In this document: in pieces, positions 22,017-32,428 of the stretch
Numbering within the stretch: the stretch's first letter is position 1
Layout of the letters: every line of letters begins with the position of its first letter
Notes under the pieces: generated by a model
Databases searched by the model: none
What the model was told of the DNA's origin: nothing
What the model saw: the letters and a program-made list of their open reading frames with translations, nothing else
Program-made: the position numbers and the translations under genes
DNA from: Silene noctiflora
Lineage: Eukaryota > Streptophyta > Magnoliopsida > Caryophyllales > Caryophyllaceae
Assembly: GCA_009801015.1 (NCBI GenBank)
Contig: VHZZ01001687.1
Coordinates: 98,180 to 147,568, forward strand
Direction of reading: 5' to 3'
Length of the DNA: 49,389 bases

Positions 22017-25000
22017 ATGACTGTGAAAGCTCCGAGTACTCCAGTTTCAAAGATCGAGAAAACACCAGTGTCAACCCCAGCATCAAGAGTTGGTACACCA
22101 GCATCAACCCCAGGAGGGCCCAGACAAAAGGAAGATAAAATTGTTGTGACAGTTAGGCTAAGGCCTTTGAGCAATCGCGAACAGGCAGCTAAGGACCAAG
22201 TAGCATGGGATTGCATTGATGATCATACTATCGTTTATAAGCCTCCAACTAATGATCGCTCAACCCTGCAATCTTCATTCACATTCGGTATTGACTTTAA
22301 TTTAGTCTCTTTAATATTGAGCACATGAATGTTAACTGAGTTGAAAGTCTGTATTTTCTCATGGCCTTTATAGTGAGAATATGAGGAATACTAATATTAG
22401 TACACACGGGGTACTTGTTAGGGGGTAAGAGGGAGATAAGGGAGTGAATTGTTATTGTTTTTTTCATATCCGCAAGATGTTCACACAAGGCTGATGATTC
22501 CATGCATGTTTCTCATTTTTTTCTGGTTTCAGACAAGGTATTTGGCCCTGATTCTGTGACTGAGATGGTTTATGAGGACGGAGTGAAAACTGTTGCACTG
22601 TCTGCTCTCATGGGTATCAATGGTATTGTAGCTAAATCTTTTCTTGTGAGACAACATGTATTCATATCTTCTACTGTGTGCTGGAATCATTGCTTGAACT
22701 GTTACCTTTTTTGCAGCAACCATATTTGCATATGGACAGACGAGCAGTGGGAAGACATATACAATGCGAGGAATTACGGAAAAGGCTGTTGCAGATATTT
22801 ATAACCACATAATGAATGTAAGATTTAGATTCATAATGCTGATTCAGTTTGGTAATGAGAATGTAGAATTATTCTGCTTATTGGTACGATAAGAGTAAAG
22901 TTGGTCACAGGTGTGTGTTTACAGATTAAACATAAGTGGTTAGTCTAAACATTGTAAGTAAGTTGATGTTAACGATTGGTGACGCCTCAAACTTACTCTT
23001 ACTGCTTGGCTTGATTACAGACACCAGAAAGAGAATTCACAATAAGAATATCTGGATTAGAAATTTACAATGAGAATGTCAGAGACCTTCTGAATTCTGA
23101 ATCTGGCCGTAATCTAAAGCTATTGGATGATCCAGAAGTATGTCCTTAACAGCATTTGTTAAACTACTCACTTTGTTAAGCACAGATTATGTGCAGGTTG
23201 GTGTCTGTGCATTGTGCATTTTCCCTTCCCAGTATACTAATTTTCCTATTTCCGGGCGTGTGCAGAAAGGTACGGTTGTTGAGAAGCTGGTGGAGGAAAC
23301 AGCTGCTGATGACAAACATCTTAGACACTTGATCAACATTTGTGAGAGTAAGAACATGTTAATCCGATTTAATTACAGATTAAAATCAAGTTATCTTTGT
23401 ATGCGTTTACTTATTTCTCTCATATTCTGTCTACTCTCCAGCTCAACGACAAGTGGGCGAAACTGCTCTAAATGACAATAGTTCAAGGTCTCACCAAATC
23501 ATTAGACTGGTAATGATTTTGTGAATCTTTCATTGAATCTTTTTGTGGTCATTTTGTTTTTAATATTTCACGCTGATTTTATCATTTATGTTGCAGACAA
23601 TACAAAGTACACTTCGTGAGAATTCAGGATGCATTCGGTCCTATGTTGCAAGCCTGGTAACTACTCTATCGATAAATAAATATAATTCCCTTTCCCTTTC
23701 CACATCAAATTATGATATTGCAAATTTGCAATAATAGTTTCAGCATAAACATGTCATTCATTATGTGCTGTTGCAGAATTTTGTCGACCTTGCTGGAAGT
23801 GAGAGGGCATCACAGACACATGCTGATGGGGCTAGACTCAGGGAGGGTTGTCATATAAACTTAAGTCTGATGACTCTGACTACTGTTATTAGGAAGCTCA
23901 GGTAAAGATGATTTTAGTTGTATGGTGCTTGACATTTACTGAACAGTAATTTTGAAAGTAAATTGCTTTTACCTATGATGGAAGATGAACATGACAAGAC
24001 ATGATGATCATTTTTACTTAATATCTTTACTCACTTGGATGGAGGGACATTATCTTTCAGCCATGTTTAAGCACTTCTAATAAATTTCACTCTCTTGTTG
24101 GCAGCGTCGGTGGAAAACGAAGTGGCCATATCCCTTACAGAGACTCAAAACTTACACGAATCTTGCAGCACTCTCTTGGCGGCAATGCTCGTACTGCTAT
24201 TATATGCACATTGAGTCCAGCAACGAGTCATGTTGAGCAAACAAGAAACACCCTCTTTTTTGCCACTCGTGCTAAAGAAGTTACTAACAACGCTCAAGTG
24301 AACATGGTAATTTTGAGTTGCAAAACATACAAAGAGCCTATAATATCCCTCATATATCCCAATGCTGACATCTGCTTTACTTGTTTCCAGGTCGTGTCTG
24401 ACAAACAGTTAGTTAAGCACTTGCAAAAGGAAGTCGCTAGACTTGAAGCTGTGTTGCGCACTCCTGATGATTCAGATAAGGACTACAAGATCCAGCAGGT
24501 GAGCCAGCTACGAGCATGATTAGGATTTTCTAAATATTGAACTGCTAACAGGACAATTTTGAAAAAAAGAACCATGGAAGGACACGAAAAAAGACTAATA
24601 AACGGCTTTACTGATACTGTTTTAGATGGCAAGGGAGATTGAAGAGTTACAACGTCAAAGAGATCTCGCCTTATCTCAAGTGGACGAGTTACGACAGAAG
24701 TTGGAGGGCAAGGTGGTCTTTCATCTTGTTTTATTGCTTTTCTTTCACTCATATGACTACTCAATCTTGTTTATCCCTAATGTATCATCATTTGATGCTG
24801 ATTTCAGGTTGTAAATACCGTTGAATCTCCTAGACCAGTAGTGAAATGTCTATCCTTCACCGGCCCTCTGTCATCAAACCTACCTAGAAAGGAACAAGCA
24901 GGCCAGGCTAGGAATAAAGTTCTAAGGCAATCTATGCGAAAGTCGTCTACTGCACCTTTCACACTCATGCATGAAATTCGGAAACTTGAGCATCTACAAG

Positions 25001-26918
25001 AACAGCTTGGTGAAGAAGCTAACCGAGCTCTTGAAGTGCTACAAAAAGAGGTGGCTTGCCATAGGCTAGGCAATCAAGATGCGGCCGAGACAATTGCTAA
25101 GCTTCAAGATGAGATACGAGAAATGCGTTTGGTAAAACCTGAACTCACTGACAATGAGGTCGGGGAAGTGATTGCCACGAACAAAAGTGTTAGCGCGAAT
25201 CTCAAGGAAGAGATCACAAGACTTCATACCCAAGGAAGTACTATTGCTGATCTTGAAGAGCAGCTTGAAAATGTCCAACGGTCCATCGATAAGCTGGTGA
25301 TGTGTCTTCCAAATAATGATAATGAACAAGCTAAAGGTGAAGTGACTCCAACAAAATCCCAATCAAAGAAGAAAAAATTGCTTCCTTTATGTTCAAGCAA
25401 CGGTGCCAACAAGCAGCCTCTTTTAAGGTCCCCATGCTCCCCTTTATCGGCAGCTGACCAAGTTGTGGAGACCGAAATTGAGAATAGAGCTCCGACTAAT
25501 GACAATATTGTGCTTACTGAGTCTCCGCAAGTGACTGATAAAGGAATTCCAAAAAAGACTGAAGGGGTTGCAAGTGATGCTGGAGCAAAAGAAGGATCAG
25601 GATACAGAAGATCAAGTTCAGTTAACATGAAGAAAATGAAGCAGATGTTTCAGAATGCAGCTGAAGAAAATGTGAGAAGCATAAGAGCATATGTTACAGA
25701 ACTGAAAGAACGTGTGGCGAAATTACAGTATCAAAAGCAGTTGCTTGTTTGCCAGGTAATATTGAATTCTCTGCCACATTGGCCGATACACATATAGTGA
25801 CTTAAAAATTACGACTTAAAAACAATTTCCAAAAGACATTATATTCAATTTTTTCTTGGGTGTTCCTTGGTGGTCTAGGTGCTAGAATTAGAAGCAAACG
25901 AAGCTTCTGGTTACAATATTGAGGACGAGGAAGATTGTGAGGCAATTGAACCTGAGGTTTCCTGGAACATAGCATTCAAGGAACAAAGGCAACAAATAAT
26001 TGAATTATGGGATGTTTGCTATGTTTCCATCATTCACAGAACTCAGTTCTATCTTCTCTTTAAAGGCGATCCAGCTGACCAGATCTATTTTGAAGTTGAG
26101 CTTCGGCGTTTGACTTGGCTGCAACAGCACTTGGCAGAAACAGGAAATGATGCTAGCCCTGCTCCTGGTGGAGATGAACCAACTATCTCTGTTTCTTCCA
26201 GGTTCTCTTTCTTTTTATATCTCATTCAATGTTATGTCTTATGTGTTATTCTAGCTGGAAAAAAATCCATAATCATTCAACTTAGGGGTGCACTTCAACT
26301 ATAATCACATAAAACTCGTTATCATGTCTCCATACAAAAATATCCCCAGCCTCTTTGAGTTACTAACATTGGCGGACTTGGAAATTTTTAATTCCGGGGC
26401 GCATGTTAAGATTTTTTAAGTGTAATCCTATAGCATGTTGGGTCATTCAGAAACAACCCCTTTGTGTTACCAACAGAGCGCTAATGCTGCTTACATCAGA
26501 CCCTCCGTTTTTTCTTTCCTATATGTATATGATATTATATCAGCTGAAGTATACCAATGACACTTTTTTCTGCCTTTTCACTAATTGTAGTATCAGAGCT
26601 CTAAGACGCGAGAGGGAGTTCCTAGCGAAAAGGGTGAGTACACGTTTAAGTGCCGATGAGAGGGAATCATTGTACATGAAATGGGGGATTCCTCTCGAAG
26701 GAAAACACAGGAGGTTGCATTTCGTGAGTAAACTGTGGACAGACCCCCATGATCCTCTGCACATTGATGAAAGTGCGGAAATAGTAGCCAAGCTAGTAGG
26801 GTTCTGTGAAGGTGGCAAGGCCTCGAGAGAGATGTTTGAGCTAAACTTCGCGCTTCCAAATGACAAAAGGCCTTGGACAGCAGGCTGGAACCAGATCTCA
26901 AACCTTCTTCTCTTGTGA
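22017..26918 (+). CDS. HIK: NACK1/HINKEL-type kinesin (kinesin-7 class), 14 coding exons, 969 aa
   Basis: Coding exons: 22017-22287, 22533-22622, 22717-22817, 23021-23137, 23266-23347, 23442-23509, 23597-23656, 23777-23901, 24105-24306, 24391-24498, 24626-24712, 24808-25755, 25879-26201, 26591-26918. They sum to 2,910 nt and close in frame. The motor domain is at about 46-372. It has the P-loop GQTSSGKT (127-134), switch I NDNSSRSH (231-238) and DLAGSE (267-272). A coiled-coil stalk follows, starting near [20 protein letters not shown]. Next comes a Ser/Pro-rich basic linker, then the block [14 protein letters not shown]...[17 protein letters not shown], and the C-terminal NACK domain (DUF3490) from about residue 780. 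Family knowledge: this kinesin binds and activates an NPK1-type MAPKKK at the phragmoplast equator and is needed for cell-plate expansion. CDK sites control the interaction. The length agrees with Arabidopsis HINKEL (about 974 aa from memory). The start is an ATG at 22017 giving [12 protein letters not shown], which resembles the known N-terminus. Confidence 0.94.
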
Positions 26919-27366
26919 TGAGCTCATGAGCTACTTTCCGATTTGTAAGTAATGTCGAAATTGCATCATGAACATGTACAAAAAAGCTTTGGAGTTCCTC
27001 TCCACAGTTTCACATTCAATTCTTTCATTTCTTCGTGATTGATTGCGACAACTTTTGCGCTACATTACGTTTTTTTCATTCACATGTTTCTCATTTATAA
27101 AAATTTAGCCAATTTCCCAGTCTATATTTTGCACACATTTTTTTTGGCAAAGGTCGGTTTTACCGATGATTTACTAAGAGAAGCTGATCAAATACGGAAT
27201 ACAACACGAGAGAAAAACAATGCAGGTTACTACATAATCTATAATGCATCATAAAGATGTCTCCTTTAGATCTCACCCAAGGAAACAACAATAGACAGTA
27301 CATAATTAATTACACACACATGACATGAAAAATATATATAGTATGCATCTCGTTTTTAAGATAAGT
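26919..27366. other. Kinesin 3' flank
   Basis: This should contain the kinesin 3'UTR. It is AT-rich, with no second gene recognised on either strand. Confidence 0.4.
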
Positions 27367-27461
27367 CCGTCTTAAGGTAAGTTACAGACTTACAGTAACG
27401 CGTGGTAAGATCCATTGAATTCTTACTACGTCTTACTGTAACTAATCTTCAAAAGACGGTC
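27367..27461. mobile_element. Short inverted-repeat element (MITE-like) beside the LTP gene
   Basis: The left arm starts AAGTCCGTCTTAAGG and includes CTTACAGTAAC. The right arm, read on the minus strand, starts GACCGTCTTTTGAAG and includes GTTACAGTAAG. The arms are about 35 bases each, with only about 25 bases between them. The element ends about 25 bases from the LTP stop codon and so probably lies in its 3'UTR or poly(A) region. Confidence 0.5.
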
Positions 27462-27484
27462 TACCCACCAATTCACCCCGAAGT

Positions 27485-27772
27485 TTAGCACTTGGGGAAC
27501 GGTGTTCCACAGGAATTTGCGACTTTACGGGCGTTAGGGGTATTAATAAACCTCCTAAGAGTAGGATTCTTCATGTACTGGCAAAGACAAGGTTTTTGCT
27601 GCTTGATTCTGGTGCAGCAAAGAGCTGTTGGTGGGCTTGAAGATGTGATTGCACTTGCACATGGGCTTAGTTGAACTGGGCTGCAAGTTACTGCATTTGC
27701 AAATCGGGTTGCTTCGGCCCAAAGCAACACCACCACCATTGCATAAAGTATAATGTTGATATTGAACTTCAT
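27485..27772 (-). CDS. Type 2 non-specific lipid-transfer protein precursor, 95 aa
   Basis: This is a single-exon gene. A hydrophobic signal peptide (about 1-27, ending FANA) precedes a mature chain of about 68 residues. The eight cysteines are at 30, 38, 52, 53, 62, 64, 88 and 95, in the C-C-CC-CXC-C-C pattern. The hydrophobic residue between the two cysteines of C-L-C (62-64), the short size and the NP-T-L-R-R-F-I-N-T-P-N-A-R-K stretch are typical of type 2 nsLTPs. Such proteins are secreted, form a four-disulfide helical fold with a lipid-binding cavity, and act in cuticle or wall lipid traffic or in defence. The exact role of this member cannot be told. A good TATA box lies 113 bases upstream of the ATG. 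Confidence 0.93.
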   Translation of the reverse strand: MKFNINIILYAMVVVLLWAEATRFANAVTCSPVQLSPCASAITSSSPPTALCCTRIKQQKPCLCQYMKNPTLRRFINTPNARKVANSCGTPFPKC

Positions 27773-27884
27773 TTTTGTCTAAAGAAAAAAAAAAAACTCA
27801 ATTATGTGAAGGAATGGAGAATTGAAGGTGCACAAGTGTTGAGTTGAGTTTGTTTTTGGGTAGGGGATGTTGGATTTTGTCCTC

Positions 27885-27894
27885 TATTTATATA
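27885..27894 (-). promoter_or_regulatory. TATA box of the LTP gene
   Basis: The minus strand reads TATATAAATA. Transcription about 30 bases downstream would give a 5'UTR of roughly 80 bases before the ATG at 27772. Confidence 0.75.
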
Positions 27895-27954
27895 GGTGAA
27901 AAAAGTGGATCAAAAGTACAAAATATTATAGATCGGATTTCAGCTACTTTTTAG

Positions 27955-28110
27955 TAGACCTGACAAAGCTGACCCGATTTAATAAGGTTGAGCCAAAATT
28001 CGAAGGTAATCCAATATTGCATGACCCAAATTCCGAATTCACCTGACTTGGCCCAAACCTGACCTGAACTATGATGACCCAATGTTGACCCGACTCAAAA
28101 TCATATGACC
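27955..28110. repeat. Dispersed GACCTGA/GACCCGA-rich repeat, copy 2
   Basis: It starts AGACCTGACAAAGCTGACCC and continues with many GACC-type words (GACTTGGCCC, CCTGACCTGAAC, GTTGACCCGACTC). The opening resembles the copy at 19120 (GACCTGACAAAATTGACTC). It lies just upstream of the LTP promoter. Confidence 0.6.
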
Positions 28111-28149
28111 TAAAATAAATAAGTAATTTTATAAGATACTCTCATAAGT

Positions 28150-28740
28150 TACTGATGCGATTCAAGGCGATGGTTCGTTCGATGATAGCCTTATGCTTGT
28201 AGTTGGGTTCAACGCTTCCATGGGTTCGTTGGTTCAGGCTCGTTGCGTCTGTTTGTTGTCGTGCAGTNGGGCAGTTTAATTACAAGTTTCCAAGCTACTT
28301 AGTTTCTTTTAATTCCGTTAATAAAAGGTTATTATTACCTTACCTAATTTGCTGTTTTATTTGGGTGCATTTGTTGCATTTAGGGGCCTTAATTTACTGA
28401 GTTTAATGGCCATAATTGGGTAGTTTAAGTCTGTCCTTTGGTAGCCTAAAACGGTTGTTTTCCTTGGCTATTTATAGTCTTGGAATACTTGCATTATTAT
28501 CATTCAGAAATCATAATCAAAATCAGTTTGCTTGCTAGCACAAATTCCGTTTTTATTCGAATGCGTTTTGAATATTAACTTGTTCGTACTCAATAGGTCT
28601 TGGGTTCGTTCACNATTGATAAGTTATAGGTCTAACTTATCAAATATNCAGTTGTGACGATCTTTTCGTCTAAAACAATTTTGTTCACTAATTCATTATT
28701 TCGCTTCCGCGTCTTATTTCATATCAGTTAAAACACTGAA
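28150..28740 (+). mobile_element. Possible solo LTR or retrotransposon fragment
   Basis: The stretch has no coding exon. It shows a TATA-like GGCTATTTATAGTC near 28467, followed by a region resembling the R/U5 part of plant LTRs. This comes after a moderately GC-balanced U3-like part. I could not find convincing TG..CA ends or a target-site duplication, and three unresolved bases fall in it. Treat it as a suggestion only. Confidence 0.3.
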
Positions 28741-28843
28741 ATAGTTAAAATTAAAACACTATATTTATGCAAATATTAATTAGTGATTAATTTAATATTT
28801 ATGTAAAATGGCCTACTTGTCAGTAGTCACTTATATGATACAA

Positions 28844-29026
28844 AGCGTCTCCCTTGTGACGGGTCGGTATTTGTGACGGGTAATGCCACTCACAAAACGA
28901 ATAAAGCAAAAGGTGGGGGCACCCCTCCACTTGTTTTCCTCTCTCCTCTCATGGGTCTTTTGTCTCACAATTTGGTACCCGTCTTCTCAAAGTGACGGAT
29001 ACCTTCCGTCACAAATGAGAATTGTC
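28844..29026. mobile_element. MITE of the GTGACGG family, copy 2
   Basis: The left end is AAAGCGTCTCCCTTGTGACGG. The right end, read on the minus strand, is GACAATTCTCATTTGTGACGG. The body contains further inner GTGACGG/CCGTCAC pairs. Flanks TTATATGAT and CTATATGCT may be a diverged 9-bp duplication. Confidence 0.6.
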
Positions 29027-29156
29027 CTATATGCTATATGACTTATGACCATTATTGTAGGGTAAATTGGTATCGTGAAACCAACAAAATTACCGATTTT
29101 ATGGCTTCTATTGGACATTTATGTCCAACTTTTTGAGATGGTTTGAAAGCCGGTGG

Positions 29157-29240
29157 CTTCAACTTACCTCTATCATTCGAAAAGATGAGATAAATTAGTC
29201 CTACTTAGGGAATCAATCTAATTTTATTACCTTATCAAAA
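29157..29240. repeat. Dispersed repeat shared with about 37548-37615
   Basis: Both sites contain CATTCGAAA(A/G)GATG followed by an ATAGATTG/ATAAATTAG-like word, then AATCAATCTA and a TTACCTTA end. The type of repeat is not known. Confidence 0.45.
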
Positions 29241-29557
29241 AAAATATATGGTAAATTGGTAATGTGGTACAGCAGTTAATTCCACATATAATTGAATTTA
29301 GTCCACATAAAAATTTTCAAATAGGAAAAAACGAAACAAAACCCGACTAGCATAAAAAGGAAAAAAAAAAGGGAACATAACAACGACTTGAAGGGAGTAT
29401 TTTTAAACATATCATTATGATTATGATTATGATTGGAAGCACTGTTTAAGTGGACTGAAATAATAATTAATTCGGTGCAAAGAGATTCTCAAGATTGGTT
29501 GATGTTGATGTGGGTGTCACCTTTCCGCATTTCTTTTACCGGCAATACTAATAATAC

Positions 29558-29750
29558 AAATTCTCATTGAAGACGGGAACTATCCGTCACAAGCTGAACA
29601 CGGATAGTGCCCTTCTCACAATATGCAAGTGGTATTATCCATGGGATGTTCCATTTTTTCCTCATTTGTCCTTTCACTTGCCTTATTATAAAAGAGACAC
29701 CATCCATATTCAGTTTGTGACGAATAGTATATGTCCCAAGCAAGATGTTT
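29558..29750. mobile_element. MITE of the GTGACGG family, copy 3
   Basis: It starts CAAATTCTCATTGAAGACGG, which equals the minus-strand right end of the copy at 45465. It shares with that copy CCGTCACAAG, CTTCTCACAATA and GCAAGTGG. The far end, read on the minus strand, contains CTTGCTTGGGAC and TTCGTCACAAAC. Confidence 0.6.
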
Positions 29751-30340
29751 TTTACTAATAATATGAAGCATGCACGCTTTGAGTATCATTTTTCCATGGC
29801 TGGAAAGCAAACTACTTTTGTTTGAGGTTAATTATGAGTTGTTTCTGTATAGGCGCATGCTTCTTATAGTAGGTCCTCCTCCTCTTGTAGTGAGGATTTA
29901 TCATGTCAATTGATGGTAAGAATAAAAGTTAGCTCAACTTTTTTACTTTAATTGCGAGGTTGAGACATAAACGCAACATAGTGCGCTCATTTGGACAATA
30001 ATAATATCATGGTAATTAGGTAAAATTAAAGGAAAATAGAATAAAGTATTGTGGTCATTGAAAAGAGATAAAAGAGATCGGTATATGCAAATTAAAGTAG
30101 TGTAATAGTTCATGTTTTCAATGGCGAAATTAGGTGATTAGTGCTTAATTAGTAGGGATTTTTGGTGTAAGAAATGAAAATTTTGAATTTTTTGTTATAG
30201 CGCATTGGATAGTGAAAAAAGATATATAATTCCGCTATTATATGTTATTTCAAGAGTTGTTATTAAGAAAACAATAGAAGGAAAAATAGAGAAAAAAATA
30301 GAAAGAAATGAAATCGTATTTCGAATATCAAGGTTCAGCG

Positions 30341-30937
30341 TCCCCTGTATACTAAAAGAATAGGTGAACTCAACAATTTTCTCTTCAAAAAGCATCTTTT
30401 TAATTAAGGAAACTATTAATAATTTAACATTTAGTTTTACCAATTGGTTGATTAAACAATCATTTTTTTTATTCCCAAGCTAGAGTTAATAATTATAATG
30501 TATTTCGTATTATTTTTTTATTAAAATTAATATTTTTATAAAATTATATAATCTTCACAAAATTCTAATTATAAACTTGCACATAAACTTTTAATTAAAA
30601 TATAAATAAAACTATAAACTGCTAAATCTTTTATTGATTCTTTTATTTGAGAATGACTTGACTCATACTACGTATAAATAAAACCATAAATCGTTTTTAT
30701 TACTTTCATGCAAAATAAAGTGAGAGAATTTATAAATTAGAATCATTAGGTTTTTATGATATAAAAAATACATTTTGACACATTACTCAATTCTCTTGGA
30801 TTAATTTTCGGTTTTATTTTTTTCTTAACCATAACAAGAAAAATAAACAATTAATTAGATAACACTATTATTTAAATATTTTATTAAAAATATAAAATTA
30901 TATATACCGTGCATTTATTGTACGGGTTCTAAACTAG
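30341..30937 (+). mobile_element. Non-autonomous Helitron, 597 bp
   Basis: The 5' end TCCCCTGTATACTAAAAG differs by one base from the start of the Helitron at 19511. The 3' end shows ACCGTGCA-TTTAT-TGTACGGGT as a hairpin, then a short spacer and CTAG (30934-30937) followed by T. The base before the 5' TC is G and not the expected A, so the host base has mutated or the border is off by a few bases. There is no coding capacity. Confidence 0.75.
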
Positions 30938-31572
30938 TACTTGATTAAGTCAAAACGGTTCTGGTAGCTGATTCTAAATATCATCATGGTTTTAAGTTGG
31001 ATAACTCTTTAAAAACGGTTTAGTTAGCCGAACCTAAAAATTGTCGGAGGGAGAACCATAATGAAAGGTAAAGATCTGAGATATCCAAGTACATAGATTA
31101 TGGACTTGCAAGTTGCAATAAAAGCCCAGCTCAATCCGTTCTTCAACATTTCGTTTAGTTCCCCTAATATGGTCGGTCGGATGACAAAGGTGGCCGGGTT
31201 TGAACCGGACAAATCATACTTTTGAAGCACCTCATTTTATGCAAATCTACTGATCTATCGTTTAGTTCAATCCGATTTTTTCATGTCTAAAAAATATTAT
31301 GCTCTTTCCAATTTCATACGTTTGTTCAACATATGCGAGAAATTAAAATGAATAGACGTATTACTAGTCGTTTGTTTGTCTCCCTGATTCATTTACTTTG
31401 TGTTTGATACAAAAACAAAAAAAGGAGATAAATAAATGACTAAGATACCTAAATGAAATCTGTTGGCTAACATGCCACCTAAACTAAGATTCTTCTTTTT
31501 TACGGAGCAATCAAACGATACCTAAATAATCTACGCTAATTTGCTATAGTTACAAGAAAGAAAAGATTAGGG

Positions 31573-31893
31573 TCACCTCCTCCTAATCACAGAATAGTTA
31601 TCCCTTGAGCTTGAAAATTTCAATCTATGGCTTCCATTATCGGAATCAAAATCCGAAAAAGACGAATAATCAGGCAAAGTTGTCTGATGACCTTTAATGC
31701 AGCAGCAACAAGCTTGTTTTCCCAACTTACGACCAAGTTTCCATGGCAAACTAATAAAACACCAAGCAATTGATAGAGGACATGACACACATAAAATGCA
31801 AGCACTAATTCCACATTCTAACGCCGTTTCTCTACACTTTGATGTCTCGTTGTCATAAGACGAGGAGACGTCTATGACCCCTTTTCGTTTCAT
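31573..31893 (-). CDS. Small Cys-rich plant protein of unknown function, 106 aa
   Basis: This is a complete single-exon reading frame with its own ATG and stop. Features: a polar start; a cysteine-rich hydrophobic segment at about 27-52 (CGISACILCVSCPLSIAWCF) that could be a membrane helix; a basic stretch WKLGRKLGKQ; a run of four cysteines at 62-65, a possible palmitoylation site; then an acidic/serine motif DYSSFSDFDSD and a basic end. Balanced composition and this ordered layout argue for a real gene. I recall similar small unnamed plant proteins with an LCVSCPL-like segment followed by DYSSFSD, but I cannot name a function. There are no neighbours of known related role. Confidence 0.65.
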   Translation of the reverse strand: MKRKGVIDVSSSYDNETSKCRETALECGISACILCVSCPLSIAWCFISLPWKLGRKLGKQACCCCIKGHQTTLPDYSSFSDFDSDNGSHRLKFSSSRDNYSVIRRR

Positions 31894-32428
31894 CGAGTTT
31901 TGTGAATTCGCTTACAGAGTTTCAAGTATTTGAGTATAAGATATACAATTTACAAGGAGAAAACATAGCCAAAGTGGTTAAAATACTTGTAAGTTTCGCA
32001 ATCTGTAAATAAGGGAGCTTTCGGTGTAGTGTTGTTGAAGATGTTACCTGCACTTTTTTAAAGCTGCTTTAGTTTAGTTTTCTGTATGGGTTTTGGCAAG
32101 AAAGAATATAAAGTGGACCACTGTATTAAAATGGAAGTTTGCGTAACAAATACGAGTACTAAACAAACCAAGCTCGAGTTCAAGCTTCTCAGGCCGCTAA
32201 AAATGAAGGTATGATCGATAATGTTTTCCCCTTCAAATTTTTTCTTAGAGTGAATGTATAATTAATTGTCGTGTTTCGTTCAGAGGTAAATTTTCATTAG
32301 CATTAATAGATAGGTAAACATAAAAGAACTTCTTTTGAATTTTCGATACTCTTACAATCAGATAGAAAATTTAAACAGATAAATGTAATTAAGATACGAG
32401 TAGTAGAAAATATAGTGATATGTAGTAG
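31894..32428. other. Intergenic between the small Cys-rich gene and the PB1 gene
   Basis: AT-rich. It should hold the promoter of the small minus-strand gene and the 3'UTR of the PB1 gene. No further feature was seen. Confidence 0.4.

Noticed and set aside
24804-25628. Minus-strand open frames opposite kinesin exon 12
   Set aside because: They are shadows of a long, well-supported coding exon on the other strand.
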